From assembly GCA_964466185.1 (NCBI GenBank), contig CAYXMS010000044.1:1-7118 (forward strand): a stretch of DNA of 7,118 bases, in the 5' to 3' direction. The notes under the pieces are model-generated. The model saw only the letters and a list, made by a program, of their open reading frames with translations. It made no database searches and had not been told where the DNA came from. The position numbers and the translations under genes were made by a program. Position 1 is the first letter of the stretch; every line of letters starts with the position of its first letter. Below, piece after piece: positions 5,835 through 7,118 of the stretch. The stretch comes from CAZTYI01 sp964466185. Lineage in GTDB: Bacteria > Chlamydiota > Chlamydiia > Chlamydiales > SM23-39.

Positions 5835-6230
5835 ATGTCAGCTGTCAGCCCTATTGTAAAACAAGTACATTTTAAAGAAGAAGTTATGGTCCATATTATT
5901 GATGAGCTATGTTATGAGTTAAAACCTTCTTCTTCTGTGAATGTACAGATAGAAGTATTTGAAAAAGCAGCAAATAATGATAGAGAAACTGTTGCCTTTT
6001 TACAAATGTCTTGCATGAAAGATAGAAGCGGAACGTTGCTTTTAAATTTTTTATCTTATATAGACAATCTGAAAACTGTTCCCGCCTTAATATACGATGA
6101 GTTTTTTCAGGGGCTTGATACTAGACTTATACAACATATATTTAAATTGGCTCTGCAACAGGAGCCTAAAATAGCTAGCAAATTGATCGGAATATTCGAA
6201 TGTTATATAGATGTCACAGAGTGCCTTTAG
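5835..6230 (+). CDS. Small soluble protein of unknown function
   Basis: I do not recognise this 131-residue protein. It has no signal peptide and no membrane segment. It looks mostly helical, with alternating charged and hydrophobic residues, for example LIQHIFKLALQQEPKIASKL at about 97-116. A possible beta strand lies at 36-43 (VNVQIEVF). Cysteines occur at 26, 60, 123 and 130. Shine-Dalgarno AAGAGG (5823-5828) lies 6 bases before the ATG, which supports this start well. It is a single-gene unit with its own putative promoter, convergent with the ankyrin gene at the right edge. Lack of membrane segments sets it apart from the neighbouring genes to the left; it could be a chaperone, a secreted effector or an unrelated cytosolic protein. 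Nothing in the sequence decides between these. Confidence 0.75.
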   Translation: MSAVSPIVKQVHFKEEVMVHIIDELCYELKPSSSVNVQIEVFEKAANNDRETVAFLQMSCMKDRSGTLLLNFLSYIDNLKTVPALIYDEFFQGLDTRLIQHIFKLALQQEPKIASKLIGIFECYIDVTECL

Positions 6231-6417
6231 ATATATTATATCTCCGATAAAGCTCTTATACTAAAATGTCAGTCTTTGATTTATTTAAAATGTTTATGAT
6301 TTTTTTAAAAAATAAGAGGCTATTTGATCGGAACTCGAAGAGAGGGAATTATTTCTTTTTTTTTCTGCGCCAAAAAGCAAAGAAAACAAAAATAGATATT
6401 AAAATATAAACTTACTC

Positions 6418-6456
6418 CCAATGAGTCGGTTACAAAATGTAACCGACTGAAATTGG
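6418..6456. terminator. Strong hairpin between convergent genes
   Basis: AGTCGGTTAC (6424-6433) and its exact complement (6439-6448) form a 10-bp stem with a 5-base loop. CCAAT (6418-6422) and ATTGG (6452-6456) add an outer 5-bp stem across a small internal loop. It lies 15 bases beyond the stop of the minus-strand ankyrin gene and downstream of the 5835 gene, where a shared terminator is expected. No continuous T-run follows on either strand, though AT-rich sequence does. Confidence 0.55.
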
Positions 6457-6470
6457 AATTTATTTTAAGC

Positions 6471-7118
6471 TTAGCGTTTTTCAGCTTTTTCTAAAACTGC
6501 GGCAATCTCGCTAAAGCCTCTTAATTTAGCTAGTTTTGAAGCGGTTGCTCCAAATTGATCTTTCATGTTGGCTTGCGCTCCCTTTTTTAAAAGTAAATAA
6601 ACAATGTCGCTATAGCCATTTTGCGCGGCATGGATTAAAGGAGTTTGCTGTTCATTGTCCATGCAATTAAGTTCTGCATTAGCTGATACTAATAGATCGA
6701 CAATTTCAGTGTATCCATTCATAGCGGCTGAGATTAAAGGGGATTTGCCATTTTTATCTTTCAAAATAATATCGGCTTTATTCTCAATCAAAAAACGAAC
6801 AGAATCTATGTTGCCTGAAGCTGCTGCCACATTTAAAGCAGTTTTGTTTTGTGCATTTCTGGCATTTACATCGGCACCGTTTTCAGTTAAAAATTTGAGT
6901 AGAAAAAGATTAACTGTTCCATCTTGCTCAACATATATAATTTGACCTTTGTCTAAAACTTTAGGAATGGTTTTGTTGCGGTTTTGGATTACATGCATGA
7001 GAGGGGTGGTCCCTTTTTTATCAGGAAGATTCGCATTTGCTTTGTTGGCGATTAAGGTCTTTATAATGTAAAGGTTGTTTTGTTTAATCGCTTCAATCAA
7101 AGGCGTGTTGCCTTTGGC
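6471..7118 (-). CDS. Ankyrin-repeat protein, partial (5' end outside the window)
   Basis: The visible 215 residues are ankyrin repeats to within a few residues of the C-terminus. Five repeat starts are visible in order: GTTPLM, NKTALNVAA, GKSPLISAA, QQTPLIHAA and GATASKLAK, each with a later LL or FL helix and a GADVN-like turn. A first, incomplete repeat (GNTPLIEAI) reaches the window edge, so the frame stays open to 7118 and the start is not visible. A TTG at 7098-7100 is the Leu of that TPL motif, not a start codon. The second visible repeat is about 22 residues longer than the usual 33, with extra sequence near 6912-6980. Ankyrin repeats bind proteins and are common in secreted effectors of intracellular bacteria; no partner can be named. 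The protein ends in a charged EKAEKR tail, and a strong hairpin (6418-6456) follows. Confidence 0.92.
   Translation of the reverse strand, partial: AKGNTPLIEAIKQNNLYIIKTLIANKANANLPDKKGTTPLMHVIQNRNKTIPKVLDKGQIIYVEQDGTVNLFLLKFLTENGADVNARNAQNKTALNVAAASGNIDSVRFLIENKADIILKDKNGKSPLISAAMNGYTEIVDLLVSANAELNCMDNEQQTPLIHAAQNGYSDIVYLLLKKGAQANMKDQFGATASKLAKLRGFSEIAAVLEKAEKR

Noticed and set aside
6229..6243. AT-only hairpin over the stop codon of the 5835 gene
   Set aside because: A 6-bp stem almost entirely of A-T pairs with a 3-base loop and no T-run is too weak to call a terminator.
6345..6390. T-rich then A-rich stretch with TTTCTTT/AAAGAAA arms, considered as a terminator or gene remnant
   Set aside because: Homopolymer-rich sequence pairs easily by chance, and the minus-strand translation has no recognisable motif.
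6655..6945. 96-codon plus-strand ORF opposite the ankyrin gene
   Set aside because: It mirrors the repeat-bearing ankyrin frame, which has unmistakable motifs; the opposite frame is a by-product.

Overview
This AT-rich window, with very AT-rich intergenic DNA, looks like an accessory region of an obligate intracellular bacterium. I favour an environmental, amoeba-type member of the Chlamydiota (Parachlamydiales-like). This rests on three things. The 760-residue protein at 300-2582 has a motif layout I remember from multi-copy proteins of environmental chlamydiae. Three short proteins carry a closely spaced pair of membrane segments, the shape of chlamydial inclusion-membrane (Inc) proteins. 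An ankyrin-repeat gene enters at the right edge. No search was run; another low-GC endosymbiont such as a Dependentiae bacterium is the main alternative. No housekeeping gene, tRNA, rRNA, CRISPR array or intact insertion sequence is visible.

Layout. 1-299: a GC-rich hairpin with a T-run, then an AT-rich stretch with an extended -10 promoter and a perfect terminator-like hairpin directly before the first start codon. 300-2582 (+): large protein with a membrane-rich N-terminal third and a C-terminal half resembling an ADP-ribosyltransferase (ART) layout. 2617-2976 (-): small three-helix membrane protein, convergent with it. 2977-3336: divergent AT-rich spacer holding a second copy of the hairpin motif found before the large gene. 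3337-4002 and 4039-4461 (+): two Inc-like genes 36 bases apart, probably one operon. 4462-4700: terminator-like hairpin and a promoter. 4701-5444 (+): polytopic membrane protein resembling the N-terminal part of the large protein. 5445-5834: spacer with inverted repeats and a doubtful 47-codon ORF. 5835-6230 (+): soluble orphan protein. 6231-6470: convergent spacer with a strong hairpin. 6471-7118 (-): 3' part of an ankyrin-repeat gene whose 5' end lies outside the window.

No metabolic pathway is shared by these genes. They read as a cluster of candidate host-interaction proteins: membrane-inserted Inc-like proteins, an ankyrin protein and a possible ADP-ribosylating effector. They appear to be separate transcription units except for the 3337/4039 pair. 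Three units (300, 4701, 5835) are preceded by a TG-n-TATA(A/C)T extended -10 element. The most interesting items are the ART-like half of the large protein, the possible attenuator in its leader, and the Inc-like cluster.
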